Assembly (NCBI GenBank): GCA_029268615.1
Contig: JAQWNM010000017.1
Location: forward strand, 1 to 64,000
Direction: 5' to 3'
DNA: 64,000 nt
Source of the DNA: SAR86 cluster bacterium
GTDB lineage: Bacteria > Pseudomonadota > Gammaproteobacteria > Magnimaribacterales > Magnimaribacteraceae
This document shows positions 51,384-59,759 of this stretch, one piece after another. How positions within the stretch are numbered: the stretch's first letter is position 1; every line of letters starts with the position of its first letter. The position numbers and the translations under genes were made by a program. The notes below the pieces were generated by a model. The model made no database searches. It was not told the origin of the DNA and saw nothing but the letters and a program-made list of their open reading frames with translations.

Positions 51384-52931
51384 TTAAGAAGATGGCCCTG
51401 CAGCGATTATCTCGGGCGACACTTCGAATTTATCAAAGTTTTTCACAAATTTAGAAATTAACTTTTCCTTTTGTTCTTCATAAAGAATTGAATCTTCCCA
51501 GCATTTAATAGGATTTAATAATTTTAAATCAACTCCTTTTACAAAAGTAGGAACGGAAAGATTCATGCCTTCTATAGATTCAGTTTCAGCGTCTTTAAGT
51601 GCGCCAGATTGAATGGCATGGATAACTGCTCTTGTCACGGGTATATCAAATCTCTTACCTGTTCCATATGGGCCACCTGTCCAGCCAGTATTCACAAGGT
51701 AAACTGTACTTCCAAAAGACTCTACTCTTTTCATTAGCAAGTTGGCATATACGCTTGCTGGCCTTGGAAAAAAAGGAGCACCAAAGCAAGTAGAAAAAGT
51801 TGATTTAAAGGGTTCAGTTGAGCCTATTTCTGTTGATCCTATTACTGCCGTGTATCCACTTAAGAAATGATAAGCTGCAGCTTCCTTAGATAAGATAGAA
51901 ACAGGAGGTATAACTCCAGTTAAGTCACAAGTTAGGAAGATGACTGCTTTTGGTTCGCCGCCTTGATTTTCTTGCACCCTTTTTTGAATATGTTCTCTAG
52001 GATAAACCACCCTAGTATTTTCTGTTTTGGATGTATCTGAGTAATCTGGCACTTTTGTAGTTTGGTCAATGACAACATTTTCCATCACACTACCTCTCTT
52101 AATAGCATCCCATATTACTGGCTCATTCTTTTGAGATAAGTCTATGCATTTTGCATAACATCCTCCCTCAAAATTGAATACTGCCCCAAGACCCCATCCA
52201 TGCTCATCATCACCTATGAGGTCTCTTTCTGGATCTGCAGATAATGTTGTTTTCCCAGTACCTGAAAGACCAAAAAAAAGACAAACATCTCCTTCTTCAG
52301 AAGCATTAGCAGCGCAGTGCATGGGTAGAACTTCTTTTTCAGGGAGAATAAAATTCTGCACGGCAAACATAGATTTCTTAAGTTCTCCCGCATAGGTCAT
52401 ACCAGCTAGTAACACTTTTTTTTGACTAAAATTTATAATTACTACGCCATCTGAATTTGTTCCATCTTCTTCCGGAATACATTCATATTCAGCTGCACTC
52501 ATAACTTCCCATATATCTTGATTATTGGGGTTATAATTTTTTGGCCTTATAAACATTTGCTTGCCAAATAGATTATGCCAAGCCCACTGGGTTGTTACCT
52601 TAACTGGAATATAATGATCAAGGTGATCTCCTACATGAAGATGAGATATAAAATTGTCTTTTGTAGATAAAAAATTAGAGACTTTGCTCCATAAAGCATT
52701 AAATTTTTGTTCTGTAATTGGCCTATTAATAGCGCCCCAGTCAACTGAATCTTTTGTAAGAGAGTCCTCTACAATAAATCTATCATTTGGACTTCTTCCA
52801 GTTCTCTTGCCAGTATTTACAAGCAAAGCTCCATTGGCAGCTATCTCTCCTTCATTCCTTTTTAGCGATTCTTCGATTAATTCTTCTGTAGATAAATCTT
52901 CAAAGGATTTTACTTTATTATTATTTTCCAT
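51384..52931 (-). CDS. pckA: Phosphoenolpyruvate carboxykinase (ATP)
   Basis: 515 residues. [16 protein letters not shown], the kinase P-loop [23 protein letters not shown], and [17 protein letters not shown] are all diagnostic. It converts oxaloacetate to phosphoenolpyruvate in gluconeogenesis, fitting a heterotroph that lives on acids and CoA esters. Confidence 0.97.
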   Translation of the reverse strand: MENNNKVKSFEDLSTEELIEESLKRNEGEIAANGALLVNTGKRTGRSPNDRFIVEDSLTKDSVDWGAINRPITEQKFNALWSKVSNFLSTKDNFISHLHVGDHLDHYIPVKVTTQWAWHNLFGKQMFIRPKNYNPNNQDIWEVMSAAEYECIPEEDGTNSDGVVIINFSQKKVLLAGMTYAGELKKSMFAVQNFILPEKEVLPMHCAANASEEGDVCLFFGLSGTGKTTLSADPERDLIGDDEHGWGLGAVFNFEGGCYAKCIDLSQKNEPVIWDAIKRGSVMENVVIDQTTKVPDYSDTSKTENTRVVYPREHIQKRVQENQGGEPKAVIFLTCDLTGVIPPVSILSKEAAAYHFLSGYTAVIGSTEIGSTEPFKSTFSTCFGAPFFPRPASVYANLLMKRVESFGSTVYLVNTGWTGGPYGTGKRFDIPVTRAVIHAIQSGALKDAETESIEGMNLSVPTFVKGVDLKLLNPIKCWEDSILYEEQKEKLISKFVKNFDKFEVSPEIIAAGPSS

Positions 52932-53004
52932 ATAAATTTTTTACCTCTAACTTACTAATTATTATCCTTTGAAAAAAGACCATTATAAATTAACTTTTTA
53001 TTCT

Positions 53005-53517
53005 TTAAACAGAAGTTTTAACCTTTTTTATCCCCACTATAAGATATAGCATCATTACAGAAAGGAAGATTAGAACCCATCCGGGTAAACTAATACCAAA
53101 GAATTGCCATACTACTTCTGCGCAATTTCCGTCACCCTGAATAGCAATGAAAAATAATTCTGCAATGGGCATTGTCTCAATCAGATAACTAAAATCTGGA
53201 GCACAGCTTGGAACAAGGTCTGCTGGCAGGTTTTGGAGATATAATTGTCTCATAGCTAAGAAAGCACCTATAGCTATAAATATCAAAGAAAAGATAATAT
53301 AAATCTCAAAAGATTGGGTACTTTTTTTTCTATGAACTAACCCTATTAAAGAAATGATCCCAAATAGACCTACGCACACCCTTTGCATATGGCAAAGAAT
53401 GCAAGGCTCTAAGCCTAGAAAAATTTCCATAGAAAAGGCTATAGATAATGAAGAAAATGAAGCAATTAACGCTAAAATAAGTACTCTATCTTCATTTTTA
53501 TAAAGAAGTTTATTCAA
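53005..53517 (-). CDS. dsbB: Disulfide bond formation protein DsbB
   Basis: 170 residues from a TTG at 53517 whose last two bases are the first two of the polA stop (TTGA), suggesting translational coupling. Another TTG at 53532 is possible. Four membrane helices, the quinone-proximal CILC pair in LGLEPCILCHMQRVC, and the second pair in VPSCAPDF and GDGNCAEVVW. It re-oxidises DsbA with ubiquinone; a DsbA-like protein is encoded at 57672. Confidence 0.93.
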   Translation of the reverse strand: MNKLLYKNEDRVLILALIASFSSLSIAFSMEIFLGLEPCILCHMQRVCVGLFGIISLIGLVHRKKSTQSFEIYIIFSLIFIAIGAFLAMRQLYLQNLPADLVPSCAPDFSYLIETMPIAELFFIAIQGDGNCAEVVWQFFGISLPGWVLIFLSVMMLYLIVGIKKVKTSV

Positions 53518-56216
53518 TGTGCTTGGTCCCAATTAGATCCGACCCCAATTTCTACATCCAAAGGTACGGTTAAATCTGCAGCATTTTTCATAGAGTTAAT
53601 AAGGCCATCAGAGGTTTCTTTAATATCAGACTCTTTTACTTCTAGCACAAGCTCATCATGGACTTGCATGATAATTTTTGCATCCAGATTAGATGTTTCT
53701 AGCCATTGATAGAGTTTAATCATAGCCAACTTCATGATATCTGCAGCTGTACCTTGAACGGGTGCATTGATAGCAGCTCTTTCTGCAGCCTTCCTCCTCA
53801 TTCCATTATTTCCATTAATTTCAGGCACATAAAGTCTTCTATTGTATAAAGTTTCAACAAAGCCTTTCTCTTTAGCTTTATTTTTTGTTTCTTCCATGTA
53901 CTCTCTCACTCCAGGGTATCTCGAAAAATAGGTTTCAATGTAGTCAGATGCTAAATTTCTATTAATTCCTAATTGTTTCCCGAGACCGAAAGCAGAAATA
54001 CCATATATCAAACCAAAGTTTATAGCCTTTGCACTTCTTCTCTGATCAGAAGTTACTTTATCTAGTTTTGATCCAAATACTTCGCTAGCTGTTGAAGTAT
54101 GAATATCTTCTCCATTCTTGAAGGCCCCTATTAAATTTTGATCTTTAGACATATGGGCCATTATTCTCAGTTCTATTTGAGAATAATCAGCAGAAACAAG
54201 AGAGAATCCATTAGGGGCTTCAAATGCTTGTCTTATTCTACGACCATCTTCTGTTTTTATAGGAATATTTTGTAAATTTGGGTCTGAAGAAGAAAGTCTT
54301 CCTGTTGTAGTAACTGCCTGATGATAGGAAGTATGAACCCTATTAGTAGATTTTGAAATTTGCAAAGGTAATTTATCTGTGTAAGTTTGTTTGAGTTTAT
54401 TTAAAGATCGATGCTCTAGGATTACCTTCGGTAATTCAAAATCTTCAGCAAGAAGTTGCAAAACATTCTCCGCTGTGGAAGGTTGCCCGCCAGGAGTTTT
54501 TTGTTTAACAGGGTACTTTAACTTTTCATAGAAAATCTCCTGAAGCTGTTTGGGCGACCCTAGATTAAATTCTTCTCCAGCCATTTCAAAAGCTTTATGA
54601 CTTAGAACTTCGATTCTCTTAGCTAAATCTTTTGACTGAGCATCTAAGATTTTTGAGTTAAGATTTGTACCAGTCAGTTCCATATCCGAAAGGACTGGAA
54701 CTAAAGGAAGTTCAATTTCTTCAAGTAAGTTATTAAGAGCAGGTTCTTTTTTTAATTTACTTTTTAATTTTTTATAGAGCCTTAAGGTAATATCTGCATC
54801 TTCAGCTGCGTATGTTTTTGCTTTCTCTATGGGTATTTCACCAAAAGTTTTTTGCTTTACTCCCTTACCAGCTATCTCTTCAAAAGTAATAGTTTTATGT
54901 TGAAGATATAGACCTGATAAAGCGTCTAAATTATGTCTAGAAGCAGTACTATTGTATATATAGCTCATGAGCATAGTGTCATTTTCTATTCCATTAATTT
55001 CTAAGCCATATCTAGAAAGGATATTCATATCGAACTTAATATTTTGACCTATGATTTTCTTCGAATTAATAAGAGGTTTAAGTTTATTAATAACTAGATC
55101 GCGATCTAGTTGCAAAGGCGCTGAATCCACAGTATGACCAAAAGGTATATAAATAGCTGAACCTTTTTCACCTGATAGAGAAATACCAACTAAGCTAGCC
55201 GTAGTGTAATCAAGGCCTGAAGTTTCTGTATCTAGAGCAATTACTTTATATTTTGAAAGTTTATTAATCCATTGGTCTAATTTCTTTTCTTCCACTATTA
55301 GTTCATATTCATTAGTAGAATTTTTTGAGTTTGAATAGTTAAGGCCTGCATTATTTTTTTCATCAAGCCACACTTTAAATTCAAGCTCAGAGAAGATTTT
55401 CTGTAAAGTATTATTATCAGGTTTTTGAACTCGAAGGTCGTTTATTCCAATATCAAGGTTCACATCTGTTTTTATAGTTACTAGCTCTTTGGAGAGCTTT
55501 AGTTGACTTATTCCGCTGCGCAGATTCTCGCCAACTTTGCCTTCTATTTTCTCGGAGTTATTGATAATACAATCTAGATCATTGTATTCATTTATCCACT
55601 TCACAGCAGTCTTAGGGCCAACCTTATCAACTCCCGGTACGTTATCAGATGTATCTCCTACAAGAGCAAGGTAATCAATTATTTGATCAGGCCTGACTCC
55701 AAATTTATTCTTTACACCTTTTTCATCAAGAAGCTCATCTTTCATTGTGTTAACAACTACAACATTTTTACAAACTAATTGAGTCATATCCTTATCTCCG
55801 CTTGAGATTACAGTATCCTTTTTACTATTTTTGGCTTGATCAGCTAATGTGCCAATCACATCATCAGCCTCTACTCCCTCTATAACCAGAATTTTTATTC
55901 CCATCGCTTGAATAATTTCATGAAGTGGATTTATTTGGAGCACTAGGTCTTCTGGCATTGGCGGTCTATTGGCCTTATATTCTGAATACATTTCGTGACG
56001 AAAATTTTTTCCTTTCGCATCAAAAATAACTGCTATTGGGCTTGCTGGATGATCTGTAAGAATCTTTTTTATCATATTGATGACACCTTTAATAGCTCCA
56101 GTAGGTTGGCCTTTCGAAGAAGTCAAAGGAGGCATAGCATGATAAGCTCTGTAGAGATAAGAAGATCCATCTATAAGGATAATGGGATCTTTTTCTAGCG
56201 ATTTATCTTGAGACAT
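53514..56216 (-). CDS. polA: DNA polymerase I
   Basis: 900 residues. 5' nuclease domain (ILIDGSSYLYRAYHAMPPL, VIEGVEADDVIGTLA, VGDTSDNVPGVDKVGPKTA), 3'-5' exonuclease domain with intact DTETSGLD (about residue 330), and polymerase domain (VSADYSQIELRIMAHM, RRSAKAINFGLIYGIS, IMQVHDELVLEV). Motif B carries Phe in INFGLIYG, so dideoxynucleotides should be discriminated against as in E. coli. Used for Okazaki fragment processing and repair. Confidence 0.98.
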   Translation of the reverse strand: MSQDKSLEKDPIILIDGSSYLYRAYHAMPPLTSSKGQPTGAIKGVINMIKKILTDHPASPIAVIFDAKGKNFRHEMYSEYKANRPPMPEDLVLQINPLHEIIQAMGIKILVIEGVEADDVIGTLADQAKNSKKDTVISSGDKDMTQLVCKNVVVVNTMKDELLDEKGVKNKFGVRPDQIIDYLALVGDTSDNVPGVDKVGPKTAVKWINEYNDLDCIINNSEKIEGKVGENLRSGISQLKLSKELVTIKTDVNLDIGINDLRVQKPDNNTLQKIFSELEFKVWLDEKNNAGLNYSNSKNSTNEYELIVEEKKLDQWINKLSKYKVIALDTETSGLDYTTASLVGISLSGEKGSAIYIPFGHTVDSAPLQLDRDLVINKLKPLINSKKIIGQNIKFDMNILSRYGLEINGIENDTMLMSYIYNSTASRHNLDALSGLYLQHKTITFEEIAGKGVKQKTFGEIPIEKAKTYAAEDADITLRLYKKLKSKLKKEPALNNLLEEIELPLVPVLSDMELTGTNLNSKILDAQSKDLAKRIEVLSHKAFEMAGEEFNLGSPKQLQEIFYEKLKYPVKQKTPGGQPSTAENVLQLLAEDFELPKVILEHRSLNKLKQTYTDKLPLQISKSTNRVHTSYHQAVTTTGRLSSSDPNLQNIPIKTEDGRRIRQAFEAPNGFSLVSADYSQIELRIMAHMSKDQNLIGAFKNGEDIHTSTASEVFGSKLDKVTSDQRRSAKAINFGLIYGISAFGLGKQLGINRNLASDYIETYFSRYPGVREYMEETKNKAKEKGFVETLYNRRLYVPEINGNNGMRRKAAERAAINAPVQGTAADIMKLAMIKLYQWLETSNLDAKIIMQVHDELVLEVKESDIKETSDGLINSMKNAADLTVPLDVEIGVGSNWDQAH

Positions 56217-56283
56217 ATATTTAGTATTTTATATTTTTTATTCCATTTGAACTTTTTTAAATTCTCAATGTCCTAATTAGTAT

Positions 56284-56372
56284 CATACATGTTTGTTTGT
56301 ATGACTCCTTGGAATAAGTAAGGAGCCAAAGAAAACCCCAAATGTTAACCCCAAGGCATTTGGGGATTTTTC
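56284..56372 (+). ncRNA. Candidate structured small RNA between polA and engB (Spot 42/ErsA-like position)
   Basis: Three consecutive hairpins: CATACA/TGTATG (56284-56289 with 56298-56303), CTCCTT/AAGGAG (56305-56310 with 56320-56325) and the terminator CCCCAAATG/CATTTGGGG (56336-56344 with 56357-56365) followed by ATTTTTC. In enterics Spot 42, and in Pseudomonas ErsA, are encoded beside polA-engB. I see no sequence match to either, nor a convincing -35/-10 pair. The strand is chosen by the better T-run on the plus strand. Confidence 0.4.
56336..56372. terminator. Rho-independent terminator, usable in both directions
   Basis: Nine-base perfect stem CCCCAAATG / CATTTGGGG with a 12-base loop (56345-56356), T-rich on both sides: ATTTTTC on the plus strand, TTTTCTTT on the minus strand. 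It stands 6 bases after the engB stop, so it ends engB transcription and may also end the small RNA on the plus strand. Confidence 0.85.
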
Positions 56373-56982
56373 ATTTTGAATTGTCCAGCCAATCATTTAA
56401 CTTGTCTTGTAATAAATTAAGGCCATATTTTTTTTTAGCAGAAAATACTATGACATTAGTATTTATTTTGAAATCTTCAAGAGCTTTAAGTATCTGAGTT
56501 TTAACTAACGAGGATTGACCTTTAGAGATTTTATCTGATTTATTTAAGACAATTTGTACAGGCGTATTTGTTTGTTCACACCAATTTATTAATATTAAAT
56601 CAGATTCTTTTAAAGGATGTCTTATATCCATTATAATTACTAAGCCCTTTAGAGATTTTCTTTTACTAAGATAATTATTTATTAAAAAACCCCACTTCTT
56701 TCTTTCTTGTTTTGAGACTTTAGCAAACCCATAACCGGGTAAGTCTATGACCCTAATTGCATGATTTTCTTCGAGACTAAATACATTTAAACTCTGTGTC
56801 CTGCCGGGTGTCTTACTAGTCCTAGCTAAGTTTTTATTATTAGCGAGCGCGTTCAAAACACTAGATTTTCCTGAATTAGATCTTCCGCATAGAGCAACTT
56901 CACTTCCAGTATCTTTTGGAAGAGAAGCAACTTCTAGAGCGCTCAATAGAAAATTTATGTTAACAAAGATATTTTTTTCCAT
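56371..56982 (-). CDS. engB: Ribosome biogenesis GTPase EngB (YsxC/YihA)
   Basis: 203 residues. GTPase with G1 GRSNSGKSSVLNAL, TPGRTQSLNVF, G3 DLPGYGFAKVSK and G4 LNKSDK. Required for large ribosomal subunit assembly. It is divergent from the cytochrome c4 gene, the order polA-engB-cytochrome c4-dsbA being that of pseudomonads. Confidence 0.96.
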   Translation of the reverse strand: MEKNIFVNINFLLSALEVASLPKDTGSEVALCGRSNSGKSSVLNALANNKNLARTSKTPGRTQSLNVFSLEENHAIRVIDLPGYGFAKVSKQERKKWGFLINNYLSKRKSLKGLVIIMDIRHPLKESDLILINWCEQTNTPVQIVLNKSDKISKGQSSLVKTQILKALEDFKINTNVIVFSAKKKYGLNLLQDKLNDWLDNSK

Positions 56983-57067
56983 CGTTTTTAAAGTAAATGA
57001 AAGAAACTGCTAGAATGTTAGTATATAATTCTTGTTCCGCTCAATGTGATTTTTATAAACTTATTGT

Positions 57068-57664
57068 ATGTTGTTAAGAATTTTAATACTCATAGTTCTC
57101 TCTTCAAGTGTTCTTGGAGAGGGCGTTGCTTCAAATGGAAAAGAAAAGGTAGCAGCTTGTGTTGCTTGTCACGGGGCTGATGGAAATAGTCTAGTAGGAA
57201 TTTGGCCAACTTTAGCAGCTCAAAATGAGAAATATTTACTAGGTCAATTAAGGAACATCCAATCAGGAAAAAGAGTGATAATAGAAATGACAGGTCTACT
57301 AGACGATCTGAACGAACAAGACTTGGCAGATATCTCTGCATATTTTGCTAGTCAAAATAATATAAATGGAACAACAAGCGAAAAGTATCTTGATTTAGGG
57401 TCAAAATTATATTATTCAGGTAGTATAGAAAAAGGTATTCCTGCTTGTACTGCTTGTCATTCACCTTCAGGAAAAGGAAACGCCCTTGCAGGGTACCCTT
57501 CGTTGGGCGGACAGAAAAAAGAGTATTTGGATAAAACATTAAAAGAATATAGATCTGGAAAAAGATCAGGTAATGAACAAGCCCTGATAATGCAAAGTGT
57601 TTCTTCTAAATTAAATGACGCAGAGATCGAAGCTCTAGCAAACTTTATACATGGCTTATACTAA
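57068..57664 (+). CDS. Diheme cytochrome c4
   Basis: 198 residues: signal peptide (LLRILILIVLSSSVLGEGVAS) and two class I cytochrome c domains with CVACHGADGNS (about residue 33) and CTACHSPSGKGN (about residue 130). It is a periplasmic electron carrier and the likely donor to the caa3 oxidase encoded 20 kb away. A perfect TATAAT lies at 57024-57029, 38 bases before the ATG. Confidence 0.95.
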   Translation: MLLRILILIVLSSSVLGEGVASNGKEKVAACVACHGADGNSLVGIWPTLAAQNEKYLLGQLRNIQSGKRVIIEMTGLLDDLNEQDLADISAYFASQNNINGTTSEKYLDLGSKLYYSGSIEKGIPACTACHSPSGKGNALAGYPSLGGQKKEYLDKTLKEYRSGKRSGNEQALIMQSVSSKLNDAEIEALANFIHGLY

Positions 57665-57671
57665 TAATAAG

Positions 57672-58355
57672 ATGATTTCGTGTAGATTTATTTTTTTTGT
57701 ATCTTTATTTTTGTTGATGTCATGCAATGACAATCAAGTTAAAAATACTTCAATCATTCAATCTAGCCTAGATAATAAGAGTCCTTATCAGGAAGGAATC
57801 CATTATGAGTCACTAGATAAACCTTTTGCCACTAGAGATCCTTCCAAGGTAGAAATAATTGAATTTTTTTGGTTTTCATGTGGGCATTGTTATAACTTTG
57901 AGAGATATATAAAAGCTTGGAAACAAGGATTGGCAGAAGATATAGATTTTTATAGATCTCATATTACTTGGAATGCTCAAGCAGAGACTCAAGCTAGGAT
58001 TATGTATGCAGCTAGGGCTTTAGGGGTTGAAGAGGAGGCTGTTGCAGGTGTTTTTCATTCTATACATATAGAAAATCAATTGATGACTGGTCAGTCAGAG
58101 GTAGAAAGTTTTTTTAGAGGCTTAGGAATTTCAACAGAAAAATATAGAGCTATTAATTCTTCTTTTGGTGTAAATAATGCTTTAAGCCAAGCCAATAAAA
58201 GAATGAGAGGTTATGATCTAAGAAGTGTTCCTGCATTTACAGTAAATGGTAAATATAAAGTTGTCCCTACAAATGATTTAAGTTCGACAGAACTATTGAA
58301 AGTTTTAGATTTCTTAATTGAAAAAGAGAAGCTTTATTTAGCAAAAAAAGATTAG
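57672..58355 (+). CDS. dsbA: Thiol:disulfide interchange protein, DsbA family, predicted lipoprotein
   Basis: 227 residues from the ATG at 57672. The N-terminus MISCRFIFFVSLFLLMSC ends in a lipobox (LLMSC), so it should be lipid-anchored, unlike soluble E. coli DsbA. The active site is FFWFSCGHCYNFE: C-G-H-C instead of C-P-H-C. The cis-proline loop is RSVPAFTVNGKY. It oxidises periplasmic thiols and is recycled by DsbB (53005-53517). An ATG at 57651 would overlap the cytochrome gene. Confidence 0.9.
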   Translation: MISCRFIFFVSLFLLMSCNDNQVKNTSIIQSSLDNKSPYQEGIHYESLDKPFATRDPSKVEIIEFFWFSCGHCYNFERYIKAWKQGLAEDIDFYRSHITWNAQAETQARIMYAARALGVEEEAVAGVFHSIHIENQLMTGQSEVESFFRGLGISTEKYRAINSSFGVNNALSQANKRMRGYDLRSVPAFTVNGKYKVVPTNDLSSTELLKVLDFLIEKEKLYLAKKD

Positions 58356-58368
58356 AGAATTTATCCGA

Positions 58369-59190
58369 ATGGGCTTTCCAATTTCTCCTATCTTTATACC
58401 GGCTAATCGCTTGGAATGGGTAGAAAAGGTAAATAACTCTAATGCAGATGGTATTATCTTTGATTTAGAAGACGCCATTCCTAACGACGAAAAGGATTCA
58501 GCAAGAAATGATCTTTTTAAATTTTTAGAACAACATAATACTGAAATCACTTATATCATCCGCATAAATGATTTAAAAACTGAAGCAGGCGTAAAAGATT
58601 TAGACCTTCTAAGAAGTTCTTCTCTTATAAACCCTTTAATAATGGTTCCGAAAATAGAAGGGCCGGAAGATTTATCGAAAATTAATTTAACCTTAAGATT
58701 TATTGCATTAATAGAATCCCCTCTAGGATTGAGAAACTTAAAAAGTATAGCCGATGAAATTAAGGTAGAAGCATTTGCTTTTGGGCCTGCCGATATGAGT
58801 AAATCTTTAGGGAGTTCAATGGACTGGTCTTCGTTGTTATTTTACAGAACAGCAATTATCCTAGAAAGTAGCATTAAAAATATACACCCTATTGATGGTC
58901 CTTTCATGGATGTCTCTTCAGAAAATGGTTTAAGGGAAGAATGCAAACTCTCAAAATCATTAGGTTTTAAAAGTAAAATAGCAATTCACCCAAGTCAAGT
59001 AGATATCATCAGAGAAATCTTTCTGCCTTCAAGTCAAGAAATAAGAGAAGCCAAAGATCTGATCAAGAAGTTTTATGATTCTGGAAAGGGAGTAATTTCT
59101 ATAGACGGCCAAATGATTGATAAACCCCTAGTAGAAATTATGGAAAAAAAATTAATATTAGCTGGTTTAGATCCAAAAAAACTTATTTAA
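58369..59190 (+). CDS. HpcH/HpaI aldolase / CitE-like CoA-ester lyase
   Basis: 273 residues of the CitE/malyl-CoA lyase fold: SPIFIPANRLEWVEK, DGIIFDLEDAIPNDEKDSAR with the metal ligands, VPKIEGPEDL, ALIESPLGLRN, FGPADMSKSLG and KIAIHPSQVDIIREIF. It probably cleaves or forms a beta-hydroxyacyl-CoA (malyl-, methylmalyl- or citramalyl-CoA). The MaoC gene immediately downstream would supply the hydratase of such a pathway. True citrate lyase partners (CitD, CitF) are absent. Confidence 0.87.
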   Translation: MGFPISPIFIPANRLEWVEKVNNSNADGIIFDLEDAIPNDEKDSARNDLFKFLEQHNTEITYIIRINDLKTEAGVKDLDLLRSSSLINPLIMVPKIEGPEDLSKINLTLRFIALIESPLGLRNLKSIADEIKVEAFAFGPADMSKSLGSSMDWSSLLFYRTAIILESSIKNIHPIDGPFMDVSSENGLREECKLSKSLGFKSKIAIHPSQVDIIREIFLPSSQEIREAKDLIKKFYDSGKGVISIDGQMIDKPLVEIMEKKLILAGLDPKKLI

Positions 59191-59205
59191 AGATAGAGGT
59201 GTTTA

Positions 59206-59724
59206 ATGGTTAAAAAGACAAAAGAAGTAGGCCCAAGAAGATACAGAGAAAGTTTTGGTAGATATTTTGAAGAGTTTACAGTTGGAGATATTTATGAGCA
59301 TAGGCCAGGCAGAACTATTACACAGTCAGATAACACTTGGTTTACTCTGCTTACAATGAATCAGCACCCAATTCATTTTGACGAAGAGTTTGGTAAAGGT
59401 TCAGAATTTGGCAGAACTCTCGTTGTCAGCCCATTTACAATAGCACTCATGGTAGGTATGAGTGTAAGTGATATTAGTCAAAAAGCAGTAGCAAATTTAG
59501 GATGGACAGATATCGTACTTCCTCACCCTCTATATGTTGGAGATACATTGTATGCTGAGTCTGAAGTTATAGAACTTAGAGAATCAAAATCAAGAAAGGA
59601 TGATGGAATAGTAACAGTTAAAACATTAGGAAAAAATCAAGATGATATTCTTGTTGCGTCATTTCTTAGATCTGCATTAATTCCTAAAACTGGAAAGGCA
59701 GTTGAGGATAAAATTAACTACTAA
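59206..59724 (+). CDS. MaoC-like enoyl-CoA hydratase
   Basis: 172 residues, hot-dog fold with the MaoC hydratase segment ITQSDNTWFTLLTMNQHPIHFDEEF (catalytic Asp/His region). It resembles hydratases acting on branched C4-C5 dicarboxyl-CoA such as mesaconyl-CoA. AAAGATAGAGGTG precedes the ATG, giving a GAGG ribosome binding site. It is 15 bases after the CitE-like gene, so the two are probably coexpressed. Confidence 0.88.
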   Translation: MVKKTKEVGPRRYRESFGRYFEEFTVGDIYEHRPGRTITQSDNTWFTLLTMNQHPIHFDEEFGKGSEFGRTLVVSPFTIALMVGMSVSDISQKAVANLGWTDIVLPHPLYVGDTLYAESEVIELRESKSRKDDGIVTVKTLGKNQDDILVASFLRSALIPKTGKAVEDKINY

Positions 59725-59759
59725 TATACTTAAATAATAAAACTATAGTCAGGAGAAAT

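Noticed and set aside
56303-56327. Second rho-independent terminator in the polA-engB gap
   Set aside because: The CTCCTT/AAGGAG stem is not followed by a T-run on either strand; treated as part of the small RNA candidate instead.
58369-59190. Citrate lyase beta subunit proper
   Set aside because: No CitC, CitD, CitF or CitG genes lie nearby, and the pairing with MaoC fits a CoA-ester lyase instead.
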